Below, one piece after another: positions 38,333-47,191 of a stretch of 64,000 nucleotides of DNA. The first letter of the stretch is position 1, and every line of letters begins with the position of its first letter. The stretch is taken from NCBI GenBank assembly GCA_934307065.1, contig CAKRCD010000002.1, positions 156,962-220,961 on the forward strand, read 5' to 3'. The translations under genes were made by a program, and so were the position numbers. The DNA is from an uncultured Bariatricus sp. Its GTDB lineage: Bacteria > Bacillota > Clostridia > Lachnospirales > Lachnospiraceae. The notes under the pieces were generated by a model. That model had not been told where the DNA came from, made no database searches, and saw only the letters and a list, made by a program, of their open reading frames with translations.

Positions 38333-40374
38333 ATGATGGCGGTATTGTTTTAGGGGAGAGATACGAGGTCTTAAGCAAGATTGGCGCAGGTGGCATGGCA
38401 GATGTCTATAAGGGTAGGGACACCATGCTGAATCGTTATGTGGCAATCAAGGTTCTTAAGAAAGAGTATAGGGAAAATAAGGATTTTGTGCGGAAATTCC
38501 GTTCAGAAGCACAGGCTGCAGCCGGACTTCTGAATCCTAATATTGTAAATGTATATGATGTAGGAGAAGACCGAGGACTTTATTACATGGTAATGGAGTT
38601 AGTAGAGGGAATTACGCTGAAAGAGTATATTCAGAAGAAGGGAAGACTTTCTACTAAAGAGGCAATCAGTATTGCCATTCAGATGTGTACCGGCATTGAG
38701 GCTGCACATAAGCATAATATTATTCACAGAGATATTAAACCACAGAATATTATTATTTCCAAAGAAGGAAAGGTAAAAGTAACCGACTTTGGTATTGCCA
38801 GGGCAGTAGATTCCAATACGGTAAGCTCCAGTGCCATGGGTTCGGTACATTATGTGTCCCCGGAGCAGGCCAGAGGCGGTTATTGTGATGCTAAAAGTGA
38901 TATTTATTCCGTAGGTATTACGATGTATGAGATGATTACGGGACGAGTTCCGTTTGACGGAGATTCTACGGTTACAGTTGCCATGAAGCATTTACAGGAG
39001 AATATCACTCCTCCATCCCAGTATGCACCGGATATGTCGAAAGCTTTGGAGAAAATTATTTTGAAATGTACCCAGAAAAGTCCGGAGCGCCGTTATGAAT
39101 CAACGACTCTGCTGATTCAGGATTTGAAACGTGCACTGGTAGACCCGTCAGGTTCTTTTGTTAAAATAGACAGACCTTACAATCTGGATGAAACTGTGAT
39201 GTTTACGGAAGAAGATATGGGACGTTTCAAACATGGTCGTGAAGAGTATGGCGAATACGATGATGACGAGGATGACTACGACGAAGATAGTGACTACGAT
39301 GATGAATATGAAGATGATGAGGATGACGAGGAAGATGGAAATACCCACAGAGGAAAACGCAAGGGAAAATCCGATGAAGTAAATCCTCAGATGAATAAGA
39401 TGATGAAAATTCTTACCATCGTTGCGGCGGCAGTAGTAATTCTGATTATTGTACTTGTTGCAGGAAAAGCAACGGGGATTTTCCGGTTTGGCAGCAGCAC
39501 AGGTATCGAATCAAACAGTGACAGCGCAAATATTGAGGTTCCACAGTTGGTTGGTGAGACAGAGGCAGTAGCCAATGAAATGTGTGAGAAAAAGAACCTT
39601 GTTATGAAAGTTGTGAGTCAGAAACAGTCAGATAAACCGGTAGGAACCGTACTTGAACAGAATATCAAGGCAGGAGAAAAGGTAAAGAAACAGACAGTAA
39701 TTGAGGTTGTTGTATGTTCCGGTGCAGAGGAAGTGGAAGTACCGGATGTGTCAGGAAATACACAGGATGATGCTTGGAAGATTCTGAAAGACAAGGGATT
39801 CACTGATTATGAAGTCCAGACGGAATACAGTGATGAATATGATAACGGTGAAGTTATCAGAACGACACCTGAAGCAGGTACAACTGCCACGGTAGATACC
39901 AAGATTGTAATTGTAGTCAGCAAAGGCGCAGAAAAGGCAGAGGTACCAAATCTGGTAGGAAAGACTGCGAGTGAAGCAAAAGAAGCATTGTCAGCGAAAG
40001 GACTTACGGATGGTGGAAGTACGGAAGAGTACAGCAATACGGTAGAGGAAGGTAAGATTATTCGCCAGGATGTGAAAGCCGGCAAAAAGGTAGACAGCGG
40101 AACTAGCGTAAGCTATGTAGTCAGCAAAGGAAAGAAACCGGCCGCGACAGTTGCAGTTCCCGACTTAAGAGGGTACAGTCTTGCAGATGCAATTTCAGCA
40201 CTCAGAAATCGAGGATTAGATTATAAAGAAGAACGGGCAGACAGTCCGTCTCCTTCCGGAACGGTAGTGGATATGAGCCCGGATATCGGTTCTCAGGTAG
40301 AAGTCGGAAGCATAATCACACTGTATGTAAGTAACGGTTCCGGTGCGGATAATTCTGGCACAGGTACAGAATAA
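38326..40374 (+). CDS. prkC: PASTA-domain serine/threonine protein kinase (PrkC/StkP)
   Basis: 682 residues. Cytoplasmic kinase domain (about 12-275) with GAGGMADVYKG, VAIKVL (catalytic lysine), HRDIKPQN and DFG. A long, very acidic juxtamembrane run at about 305-340 is rich in Asp, Glu and Tyr. One membrane helix (about 363-387) follows, then four extracellular PASTA repeats, each starting near VPxLxG (VPQLVG, VPDVSG, VPNLVG, VPDLRG). PASTA domains sense muropeptides or lipid II, so the kinase couples wall state to growth. Forms an operon with prpC and rsgA. Confidence 0.95.
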   Translation: MVNDGGIVLGERYEVLSKIGAGGMADVYKGRDTMLNRYVAIKVLKKEYRENKDFVRKFRSEAQAAAGLLNPNIVNVYDVGEDRGLYYMVMELVEGITLKEYIQKKGRLSTKEAISIAIQMCTGIEAAHKHNIIHRDIKPQNIIISKEGKVKVTDFGIARAVDSNTVSSSAMGSVHYVSPEQARGGYCDAKSDIYSVGITMYEMITGRVPFDGDSTVTVAMKHLQENITPPSQYAPDMSKALEKIILKCTQKSPERRYESTTLLIQDLKRALVDPSGSFVKIDRPYNLDETVMFTEEDMGRFKHGREEYGEYDDDEDDYDEDSDYDDEYEDDEDDEEDGNTHRGKRKGKSDEVNPQMNKMMKILTIVAAAVVILIIVLVAGKATGIFRFGSSTGIESNSDSANIEVPQLVGETEAVANEMCEKKNLVMKVVSQKQSDKPVGTVLEQNIKAGEKVKKQTVIEVVVCSGAEEVEVPDVSGNTQDDAWKILKDKGFTDYEVQTEYSDEYDNGEVIRTTPEAGTTATVDTKIVIVVSKGAEKAEVPNLVGKTASEAKEALSAKGLTDGGSTEEYSNTVEEGKIIRQDVKAGKKVDSGTSVSYVVSKGKKPAATVAVPDLRGYSLADAISALRNRGLDYKEERADSPSPSGTVVDMSPDIGSQVEVGSIITLYVSNGSGADNSGTGTE

Positions 40375-40384
40375 AGGACAATTT

Positions 40385-41272
40385 ATGCAGGGAAGAATAA
40401 TAAAAGGAATTGCAGGATTCTACTACGTGTACAGCGTAGTAGAATCTTCTGTTTATGAATGTAAGGCAAAAGGTGCCTTCCGAAAAGAGAAAATAAAGCC
40501 ACTGGTAGGCGATATGGTAGAATTTGAAGTGCTGGATGAGGCAGAGAAGACAGGAAATATTACAGCAATCCTGCCAAGGAAAAGTGAACTGATTCGTCCG
40601 GCAGTTGCCAATATAGATCAGGCGCTGGTGGTGTTTGCTATTACCAAGCCGAAGCCACATTTTAATTTACTTGACCGCTTTTTAGTAATGATGGAACGTC
40701 AGGACATTCCAGTTATTATCTGTTTTAATAAAAAGGATATTGCGGATGCGGCAGAACAGGAAACACTAAAGGCTATTTACGCGGCAAGTGGTTATACCGT
40801 GCTTTTTACCAGTGCTGAGAAGAAAGAGAATATAGGGAAAGTACGGGAGATGCTGAAAGGCAAGATAACAACGGTAGCCGGACCTTCAGGAGTTGGAAAA
40901 TCCTCTTTAATCAATTGCCTTCAGGAAAACATCAATATGGAGACAGGAAGTATCAGTCAGAAGATAGAAAGAGGGAAACATACCACAAGACATTCGGAAT
41001 TGATTCCAATCGATGAGGAGTCCTACATTATGGATACACCGGGATTTTCTTCTTTATACACGAATGATTTTGAAAAAGAGGAATTAAAGCATTATTTTCC
41101 TGAAATGGAGGAGTACTTTGGCTGCTGCAGGTTTCAGGGCTGCAATCATGTAAATGAACCGGGATGTGCCGTAAAAGAAGCGGTAGAAGCCGGGAATATT
41201 CATAAAGTACGTTATGAAAACTATCTGGAAATGTATCGGGAGTTAGAGCAAAAAGAGAGGAAGAGGTATTAG
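40385..41272 (+). CDS. rsgA: Ribosome small subunit-dependent GTPase RsgA
   Basis: 295 residues from ATG 40385, 10 bases after prkC with AAAGGA upstream; the longer in-frame start at 40343 lies inside prkC. Circularly permuted GTPase order: NKKD (G4) precedes GPSGVGKSS (G1, about 166-174) and DTPGF (G3). A C-terminal zinc knuckle (CRFQGCNHVNEPGC) follows an N-terminal OB fold. It checks maturation of the 30S subunit. Confidence 0.95.
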   Translation: MQGRIIKGIAGFYYVYSVVESSVYECKAKGAFRKEKIKPLVGDMVEFEVLDEAEKTGNITAILPRKSELIRPAVANIDQALVVFAITKPKPHFNLLDRFLVMMERQDIPVIICFNKKDIADAAEQETLKAIYAASGYTVLFTSAEKKENIGKVREMLKGKITTVAGPSGVGKSSLINCLQENINMETGSISQKIERGKHTTRHSELIPIDEESYIMDTPGFSSLYTNDFEKEELKHYFPEMEEYFGCCRFQGCNHVNEPGCAVKEAVEAGNIHKVRYENYLEMYRELEQKERKRY

Positions 41273-41275
41273 ACA

Positions 41276-41938
41276 ATGAAGTGTATTTTATCACCATCTA
41301 TTTTGTCAGCGGATTTTACAGTATTAGGAGAGCAGATTCATCAGACTGAGGAGTCCGGTGCAGCATATTTACATTATGATGTTATGGATGGAATTTTTGT
41401 GCCAAGCATTTCTTTTGGAATGCCGGTACTTAAATCTATTAAAAAGGCAACGAACCAGTTTATGGATGTCCATCTTATGATTACTGAGCCGATTCGCTAT
41501 ATTGAGGAATTTGTGGCATCAGGAGCCGATTTGATTACGATTCACTATGAAGCTTGCGAAGATGTACGTGCAACAATTAACAAGATCAAAGAAGCAGGTG
41601 TGAAGGTGGGCATTTCTATCTGTCCGGAAACTCCGGCAGAAGTGCTGGATAAATACTTACCGGATGTGGACATGGTTCTGATTATGACCGTACATCCGGG
41701 CTTCGGAGGACAGAAACTGATTCCGGAAGCTTTGGACAAGGTAAAAGAAGTACGCATGAAACTGGATAATTTGGGCCTTAAAACGGATATTCAGGTAGAT
41801 GGAGGCATTTATACGGCAAACGTAAGAGAGGCCCTGAATGCGGGCGCTAACATCATTGTAGCAGGTTCTGCAGTGTTCAAAGGTAACCCGTCGGAAAATA
41901 TTAAGGAATTTTTGGAGATATTTAAAGAATATGAGTAA
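41276..41938 (+). CDS. rpe: Ribulose-phosphate 3-epimerase
   Basis: 220 residues, TIM barrel. SPSILSADF at the start, DVMDGIFVPSISFG, DVHLMI, TVHPGFGGQ and QVDGGI carry the catalytic aspartates and metal-binding histidines of the family. It interconverts ribulose-5-phosphate and xylulose-5-phosphate. Starts 3 bases after rsgA and overlaps thiN by 8 bases. Confidence 0.95.
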   Translation: MKCILSPSILSADFTVLGEQIHQTEESGAAYLHYDVMDGIFVPSISFGMPVLKSIKKATNQFMDVHLMITEPIRYIEEFVASGADLITIHYEACEDVRATINKIKEAGVKVGISICPETPAEVLDKYLPDVDMVLIMTVHPGFGGQKLIPEALDKVKEVRMKLDNLGLKTDIQVDGGIYTANVREALNAGANIIVAGSAVFKGNPSENIKEFLEIFKEYE

Positions 41939-42584
41939 AGCAATTATTATCAGCGGAGGGGAACTGGAGGAAGGATTTGTGGAGAAAGTCCTTTCTGAAA
42001 ATGAGGGAGCAAGTATTGTCGGTGTGGACAAGGGAGTAGAATATCTGTATCATCATCAGATTAAACCGAATTACATTGTAGGAGATTTCGACAGCATTGC
42101 GCCAGAGGTTATTAAATATTATAAAACAGAGACTAATGTGGCAATTAGGGAATATAATCCTGTAAAGGATGAGTCAGATACAGAAATGGCAATCCGGATA
42201 GCAATTACCATCGGAAGTACAGAAATCTATATTCTTGGTGCTACAGGTGGGAGAATCGACCATCTGTGGGCAAATGTACAAAGTCTGGCAATAGCATGTA
42301 AATTCAATGTGAGAGCCTATATTTTAGATCCGCAGAATCGTATCTTTGTGACAGATAAGCCATGTCAGCTTAAGAAATCGGAGGCCTATGGAAAATATTT
42401 GTCTGTGTTCAGTTTAAGCGGAGATATCTTTGATTTCAATATGAAAGGAACGAAATGGCCACTGGAACATCATGTATTGAAACCAACGGACAGTCTTACG
42501 GTCAGCAACCGGTTTGAAGATGAGCTTGTAGAGATTGATTTTATCGGTGGAACAATTGTAGTGATGGAGACAAGGGATAAGTAA
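41931..42584 (+). CDS. thiN: Thiamine pyrophosphokinase
   Basis: 217 residues. GVDKGVEYL, VGDFDSI, KDESDTEMAI and GATGGRIDHLWANV are the substrate and magnesium motifs of the family. It converts thiamine to thiamine pyrophosphate with ATP. Last gene of the priA-to-thiN run; a terminator follows. Confidence 0.94.
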   Translation: MSKAIIISGGELEEGFVEKVLSENEGASIVGVDKGVEYLYHHQIKPNYIVGDFDSIAPEVIKYYKTETNVAIREYNPVKDESDTEMAIRIAITIGSTEIYILGATGGRIDHLWANVQSLAIACKFNVRAYILDPQNRIFVTDKPCQLKKSEAYGKYLSVFSLSGDIFDFNMKGTKWPLEHHVLKPTDSLTVSNRFEDELVEIDFIGGTIVVMETRDK

Positions 42585-42626
42585 CAGATACAATCAATAA
42601 ACAGAATAAAGATAATTTGTAAAGAG

Positions 42627-42654
42627 ACTCAGATTCATATATCTGAGTTTTTTT
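42627..42654 (+). terminator. Terminator after thiN
   Basis: ACTCAGAT (42627-42634) pairs with ATCTGAGT (42641-42648) around TCATAT, followed by seven T residues. Confidence 0.85.
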
Positions 42655-42735
42655 CGTAGGAAGTGTCACATTTTCTAATATTCATCCGTCTTTATTGATA
42701 GAACGTTCGAAATACAATGGAAAGGAGTGATGGCA

Positions 42736-43275
42736 ATGCGTAAGCAAAGTGACAGTGAGACGCTGGAGCAGTTGTATGACTTGTATGAACAAAAGATGTA
42801 TGCAGTTGCATTTTCTATTTTACATAATGAATGGCAGGCAGAAGATGCGGTGCAAGATGCTTTTGTACGGCTTTTCAAAAATATCAGAAGATTAAAGAAT
42901 CTGGAAGCAGAAAAGACACGGGCATATGTTTTGCGTACAATACAGAATACAGCAATTGATTTATATCGAAAAAATCATATAAGTTCACAACGAACTGTTT
43001 CGATTGAAGAAAGAGAAATTGCAGATGAACGTGATGACATGATGAATCTGATTTCCCGGCTTGCAGGAGAAAATATTTTAGAAGAAATGTTTAGCCGGTT
43101 ACCGGATTCTTACAGGGAAGTGCTCATGCTACGATGTGTTCATCAGCTTTCAAGTAAGGAAACAGCGGCAGTGCTTGAAATCAGTGAAGCTTTGGTGCGA
43201 AAACGCCAGCAGCGTGCAATCAATAAACTCAGGACGATGATGGGAGATGATATTTATGTCAGACAAAGAATTTAA
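42736..43275 (+). CDS. ECF-type RNA polymerase sigma factor
   Basis: 179 residues from ATG 42736; AAAGGAG at 42721-42727 favours it over the GTG and ATG codons just upstream. Region 2 reads LYDLYEQKMYAVAFSILHNEWQAEDAVQDAFVRLFKNI, and region 4 is SYREVLMLRCVHQLSSKETAAVLEISEALVRKRQQRAINKL. No region 1 or 3, as expected for extracytoplasmic-function sigma factors. The last 20 bases overlap the next gene, a likely membrane anti-sigma factor, which suggests a signal-controlled pair. Confidence 0.9.
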   Translation: MRKQSDSETLEQLYDLYEQKMYAVAFSILHNEWQAEDAVQDAFVRLFKNIRRLKNLEAEKTRAYVLRTIQNTAIDLYRKNHISSQRTVSIEEREIADERDDMMNLISRLAGENILEEMFSRLPDSYREVLMLRCVHQLSSKETAAVLEISEALVRKRQQRAINKLRTMMGDDIYVRQRI

Positions 43276-44620
43276 AGAGATTACATTGGAAGAATTCGAC
43301 GCAATGGATATGGAACATACATTTTCGGGTGATTATAAGCAGAAGAAACAAAAGTTTGTAAATGCAGTCAGACAAAAAGAAGGAAGCAGAAATCATAAAT
43401 ATTTTTATAAAGTTGCAGCAGCAGTTGCAGTAATTTCGTTGATACCGGCCAGTGCCTGTGCAGCAGATAAATGGATTCGTATGCAGAATAGTAATACAGG
43501 TTCTTATGGAAGTAACCTTTTATTGACGAAAGAAAGTACAGGTAACGAAGCATTTACTCCGGTAAAACTTACCGCAACTTATTTACCGGATGGAAGTACA
43601 GAAGCGGTGGATAGTGGTCCATACAAATTCGAGGTTCCATCTGATAATGGCTCTGAGGCGCATAGTACATCATTTTGGTTATATCAGATGGATACAGAGC
43701 AATTCCAGTTTGATGAGGATTATGTGACTTCCCGTGAAGAGTTTGACGCGAATGGAAGAGATGCAGTGCTTCTCACATTTGATTCAAGAACAGGATACGA
43801 TAAGACTGCTTATGTAATCTTTGATGATTTACAGTATGTGGCAGAGGTTTCCATGGGAAAAGGAATTACCACGGATGAGGCAAAGAAGATAGCTGCAGGC
43901 GTTACTCTGACGCCTACGGAGAAGGAAAATGCGACCTATGCAAGTTCTATGGCTGAATGGAAAAAGGAACTGGAAACACTTGCGGAACAGGCAGATACAA
44001 CAGGTACGGATACGGTGACAATACTAAAGCAAGGGGAAGCTTGGACAGACGAGATAAGTAGTTATCAGCTAGCTGTTAAGAAGGTGGAGGTGTTGGACAA
44101 TATCCGGTCATTAGAAGCAAAATACTTTATGGATAATGGAGAACATATCCCGGAAGGAGCCGTGGATGAGGATGGAAATATGACAGCGTATGAACGTCCG
44201 GTAATTCAGACAGGAGACGGTATCAATTCCATTAATGAACAGACAGGAACAACACATGTAAATCGTAAGTTTGTGTATGTGACATTAGAAATTACTAATC
44301 CTGCGGATGCAGCACGAGAAGGAAAAGATGACGAATCCTGCGTAAACTTCCAGTTATGTATTCCGGAAAAGAACGCGGATGGTAAATACGAAAACAAGAT
44401 TTTTGAACCGCAATATGACAGTGTTTATAGTGAACCAGTATATTTTGATGCATCGAATTGCAGTTCCAATACAGACCAGCATTATTTCTTTACAACAGTA
44501 GGAAAGGGAGAAACAATTACCTGCCATCTGGGGTATGTAGTAGATGAAGATATGTTAAATCAGATTTATATGAATACAGATTTTGGAGAGGAAATGCACT
44601 TGGTAGATATTCGTAGATAA
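43256..44620 (+). CDS. Membrane protein, probable anti-sigma factor with large extracellular domain
   Basis: 454 residues from ATG 43256. A cytoplasmic N-terminal part (about 45 residues) precedes one membrane helix (about 48-68, KVAAAVAVISLIPASACAA) and a large extracellular region of about 380 residues. A stretch around VAEVSMGKGITTDEAKKIAAGV looks like the DUF4367-type fold often seen after anti-sigma anchors. It overlaps the sigma gene, the standard arrangement for a sigma and its membrane inhibitor. The sensed signal is unknown; the call rests mainly on topology and gene order. Confidence 0.7.
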   Translation: MSDKEFKEITLEEFDAMDMEHTFSGDYKQKKQKFVNAVRQKEGSRNHKYFYKVAAAVAVISLIPASACAADKWIRMQNSNTGSYGSNLLLTKESTGNEAFTPVKLTATYLPDGSTEAVDSGPYKFEVPSDNGSEAHSTSFWLYQMDTEQFQFDEDYVTSREEFDANGRDAVLLTFDSRTGYDKTAYVIFDDLQYVAEVSMGKGITTDEAKKIAAGVTLTPTEKENATYASSMAEWKKELETLAEQADTTGTDTVTILKQGEAWTDEISSYQLAVKKVEVLDNIRSLEAKYFMDNGEHIPEGAVDEDGNMTAYERPVIQTGDGINSINEQTGTTHVNRKFVYVTLEITNPADAAREGKDDESCVNFQLCIPEKNADGKYENKIFEPQYDSVYSEPVYFDASNCSSNTDQHYFFTTVGKGETITCHLGYVVDEDMLNQIYMNTDFGEEMHLVDIRR

Positions 44621-44630
44621 CAGTAGTAAA

Positions 44631-44664
44631 AAATCCCCACACTGAACATTCAGTGTGGGGATTT
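44631..44664. terminator. Bidirectional terminator between convergent genes
   Basis: AAATCCCCACACTGA (44631-44645) pairs perfectly with TCAGTGTGGGGATTT (44650-44664). A-rich before and T-rich after on either strand, it serves both the anti-sigma gene and the minus-strand symporter. Confidence 0.85.
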
Positions 44665-44693
44665 GGTTTATACGTTATATTATACGACTTTAT

Positions 44694-46076
44694 TTATTTC
44701 TTTTTACCATATTTATTTAAGCTTGTTGTTACCATTCCTGCTAATGCGAACAACGCAATCGCGTTAGGAATAACCATCAGGTTATTGAACATATCTGAAA
44801 GTTCCCAAACCAAATCGTTAGAAGCAAGAGTTCCAAGGAAGATGAATACTAATGCAACAATGATGAAAGGTTTCTGAGCTTTTTCGCCGAACAACCATGT
44901 TATGTTAATCTTTGCAAATAAGTTCCATCCAAGGATGGTAGAGAATGCAAAGAAGAAAAGTGCGATGGCTACGAAAGCAGCGCCAATCCCTTTACCAAAA
45001 GCAACACCGAATGCAGTCTGAGCAAGGTTTGCTTTGTTCAGGGTATTCACAACATCACCGGTATAACCATTTGCCAAAGGACCATCTGCTGTGTAAAGAG
45101 TAGAGATGATTACTAAAGCATTAAGTGAAAGAACTACGAATGTATCAATAAATACACCAGCCATAGCCACAGTACCCTGAATATGTGGGTTTTCAACCTG
45201 TGCAAGTGCGTGAGCATGAGGTGTAGAACCCATACCAGCTTCGTTAGAGAAAAGACCACGTTTCGCACCCTGACTGATAGCAATTTTAAGTGCGCTACCA
45301 AGTCCACCACCGATGATAGCCTGAGGTTCAAACGCATATTTGAAAATCATTCCAAATGTTGCAGGTACATATTTGATACGGATAATAAGTACGATTAAAG
45401 CACCTAATAAGAAGAAACCAGCCATAATCGGAACGATTTTTTCTGTTACAGATGCAAGACGATCAACACCGCCTAAGAAGATAAATCCACAAATAATTAC
45501 AAGAACAACACCAACGGTCCATGAAGGAATACCGAATGCAGTATTGATTGTAGAACCGATTGAGTTAGACTGTACCATACATCCGAAGCATCCAAGAGCA
45601 AGGATAATTGCGATTGCAAAGAAGCCTGCAAGGAATTTACCAAATCCACCCTTAAAAGCTGTGGTTATGTAGTAAACAGGACCACCCTGAATAGTGCCGT
45701 CTTTCGCTTTAATACGAGTTTCCTGAGCTAAGGTTGCTTCAGCGTAGATGGTAGCCATTCCCAGGAATGCGATAATCCACATCCAGAAGATAGCACCAGG
45801 ACCACCGGTAAGGATAGCACCGGCTGCACCGACGATATTACCGGTACCAACCTGAGCTGCAATAGCAGTTGCTACAGCCTGGAAAGAACTCATACCACCT
45901 TCGTGGGAACCACCTTTTAAAGAAAGACCACCAAACATCTGCTTTAACCCGGCTCCAAGAAATCGAACTTGGACAAATTTGGTTTTGATAGAATACCAAA
46001 GACCAACACCTAAAAGTAAAAACACCAAAATATAATCAGATAGATACGCATTAATAGTTTGTACTACAGATAACAT
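44694..46076 (-). CDS. Sodium:alanine symporter, AGCS family
   Basis: 460 residues, about ten to eleven membrane helices. Family stretches include GLSLKGGSHEGGMSSFQAVATAIAAQVGTGNIVGAAGAI, GGPGAIFWMW, SQGAKRGLFSNEAGMGSTPHAHA and a C-terminal WNLFAKINITWLFG-type region. It imports alanine or glycine with Na+. The ribosome site on the minus strand is AAAGGGGGAA. A leader of about 140 bases with possible secondary structure lies between its promoter and the ATG. Only large minus-strand gene between 1 and 54 kb. Confidence 0.94.
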   Translation of the reverse strand: MLSVVQTINAYLSDYILVFLLLGVGLWYSIKTKFVQVRFLGAGLKQMFGGLSLKGGSHEGGMSSFQAVATAIAAQVGTGNIVGAAGAILTGGPGAIFWMWIIAFLGMATIYAEATLAQETRIKAKDGTIQGGPVYYITTAFKGGFGKFLAGFFAIAIILALGCFGCMVQSNSIGSTINTAFGIPSWTVGVVLVIICGFIFLGGVDRLASVTEKIVPIMAGFFLLGALIVLIIRIKYVPATFGMIFKYAFEPQAIIGGGLGSALKIAISQGAKRGLFSNEAGMGSTPHAHALAQVENPHIQGTVAMAGVFIDTFVVLSLNALVIISTLYTADGPLANGYTGDVVNTLNKANLAQTAFGVAFGKGIGAAFVAIALFFFAFSTILGWNLFAKINITWLFGEKAQKPFIIVALVFIFLGTLASNDLVWELSDMFNNLMVIPNAIALFALAGMVTTSLNKYGKKK

Positions 46077-46121
46077 AACATTTCCCCCTTTATATGCATC
46101 TAGTCTTGACAGAAGATGTAT

Positions 46122-46202
46122 GCAGGAAACCCCGTTATCGCGAATTAGGAATTTACCGGCATACTATCTGGTTTAGGAAAATTTTCAGATATATTCTCCT
46201 GC
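46122..46202 (-). promoter_or_regulatory. Possible structured 5' leader of the alanine symporter gene
   Basis: Read on the minus strand, GCAGGA near the 5' end can pair with TCCTGC near the 3' end (positions 46197-46202 and 46122-46127), enclosing a TATCTG/CAGATA hairpin (46186-46191 with 46165-46170). I do not recognise it as a known riboswitch; it lacks glycine-riboswitch motifs. The remaining sequence to 46492 is AT-rich and holds the two divergent promoters. Confidence 0.35.
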
Positions 46203-46223
46203 CTTTATTTTTTGTATATGCTT

Positions 46224-46252
46224 ATTGTACTACTTTCATGCATTTTTTGCAA
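46224..46252 (-). promoter_or_regulatory. Promoter of the alanine symporter gene
   Basis: On the minus strand TTGCAA (46247-46252), 17-base spacer, TACAAT (46224-46229). Transcription would begin near 46217, giving a 140-base leader. Confidence 0.6.
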
Positions 46253-46389
46253 GCAAATTGTGGCAAAAAAGTAGCAAATATAAGACAAAATGGCGCAAAA
46301 GCGCTTTAAAGCAGTAAAATTTAACGAAAAAATGCAATAAAAAATGCAATTTTCTTATTTTACATAAAATATATATAATAGGAAGAAAC

Positions 46390-46421
46390 TTGACAAAAAT
46401 GACAGAATAGAATAGTATAAT
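46390..46421 (+). promoter_or_regulatory. Promoter of the ABC exporter operon
   Basis: TTGACA (46390-46395) with TAGTAT (46413-46418) at 17 bases, or the better box TATAAT (46416-46421) at 20. Located 71-100 bases before the ATPase gene. Confidence 0.5.
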
Positions 46422-46492
46422 GTCAACGAGTTAGCTTAATCTAATAAAAATTATTCCTGTATATTTATATATATGAGAAGACGGAGGTAGTT

Positions 46493-47191
46493 ATGATTGT
46501 AGAATTTCAGGATGTAGTGAAGGAATATGGAAGTGGCGAGGCGCTTCAAAAAGCAGTAGACCATGTAAGTTTTGGCATTGAGGAAGGAGAGTTTGTAGTC
46601 ATACTGGGGCAGTCCGGGGCGGGCAAGTCTACCGTGCTGAATCTGCTTGGAGGAATGGACAGTCCCACATCGGGAAGGGTGATTGTAAATAGTACGGATA
46701 TTTCGGGGATGAATGATAAACAGCTTGGAAAATACAGGGCGGATACGATTGGATTTATTTTCCAGTTCTATAACCTGATTCCAAGTCTGACTGCATATGA
46801 GAACATTGCATTAGTGAAAAGTATTGTAAAAGATATGCGAAAGCCGGATGAGCTTTTGGAAATGGTAGGGCTTTCTTCCTGCAGAAATAAATTTCCATCG
46901 CAGATGTCAGGCGGGGAACAGCAGAGGGTTTCCATTGCAAGAGCACTGGCAAAGAATCCCAAAATTCTGCTTGGAGATGAACCGACAGGAGCACTGGATT
47001 CAGAGACAGGCGCAATTGTGTTGGAGCTGTTAGTAGATTTGTGTAAATCGGAGAAGAAAACGGTCATACTGGTTACACATAATGCAGAGATTGCAAAGTG
47101 TGCCGATAAAGTTATCCGCATGAAAAATGGCAAGATTCGTGAAATATACGAAAATGCACATCCATGCTCAGTCAGGGAGGTGGAATGGTAA
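46493..47191 (+). CDS. ABC transporter ATP-binding protein, MacB/LolD type
   Basis: 232 residues. Walker A GQSGAGKST, Q-loop FQFYNLIPSLTAYEN, signature MSGGEQQRV, Walker B LLGDEPTGALD and H-loop VTHNAEIA are intact; the pattern is that of ATPases working with FtsX/MacB permeases. Its stop overlaps the start of the permease gene (TAATG). No two-component system or peptide gene is adjacent, so the substrate is unknown. Confidence 0.93.
   Translation: MIVEFQDVVKEYGSGEALQKAVDHVSFGIEEGEFVVILGQSGAGKSTVLNLLGGMDSPTSGRVIVNSTDISGMNDKQLGKYRADTIGFIFQFYNLIPSLTAYENIALVKSIVKDMRKPDELLEMVGLSSCRNKFPSQMSGGEQQRVSIARALAKNPKILLGDEPTGALDSETGAIVLELLVDLCKSEKKTVILVTHNAEIAKCADKVIRMKNGKIREIYENAHPCSVREVEW

Noticed and set aside
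42701..42708. GAACGTTC palindrome before the sigma gene as an autoregulatory ECF promoter or operator
   Set aside because: An 8-base palindrome can arise by chance, and no matching -35/-10 ECF pair could be set with confidence.
46122..46202. Glycine riboswitch before the alanine symporter
   Set aside because: None of the conserved glycine-aptamer core motifs is visible on the minus strand; reported only as an unidentified structured leader.
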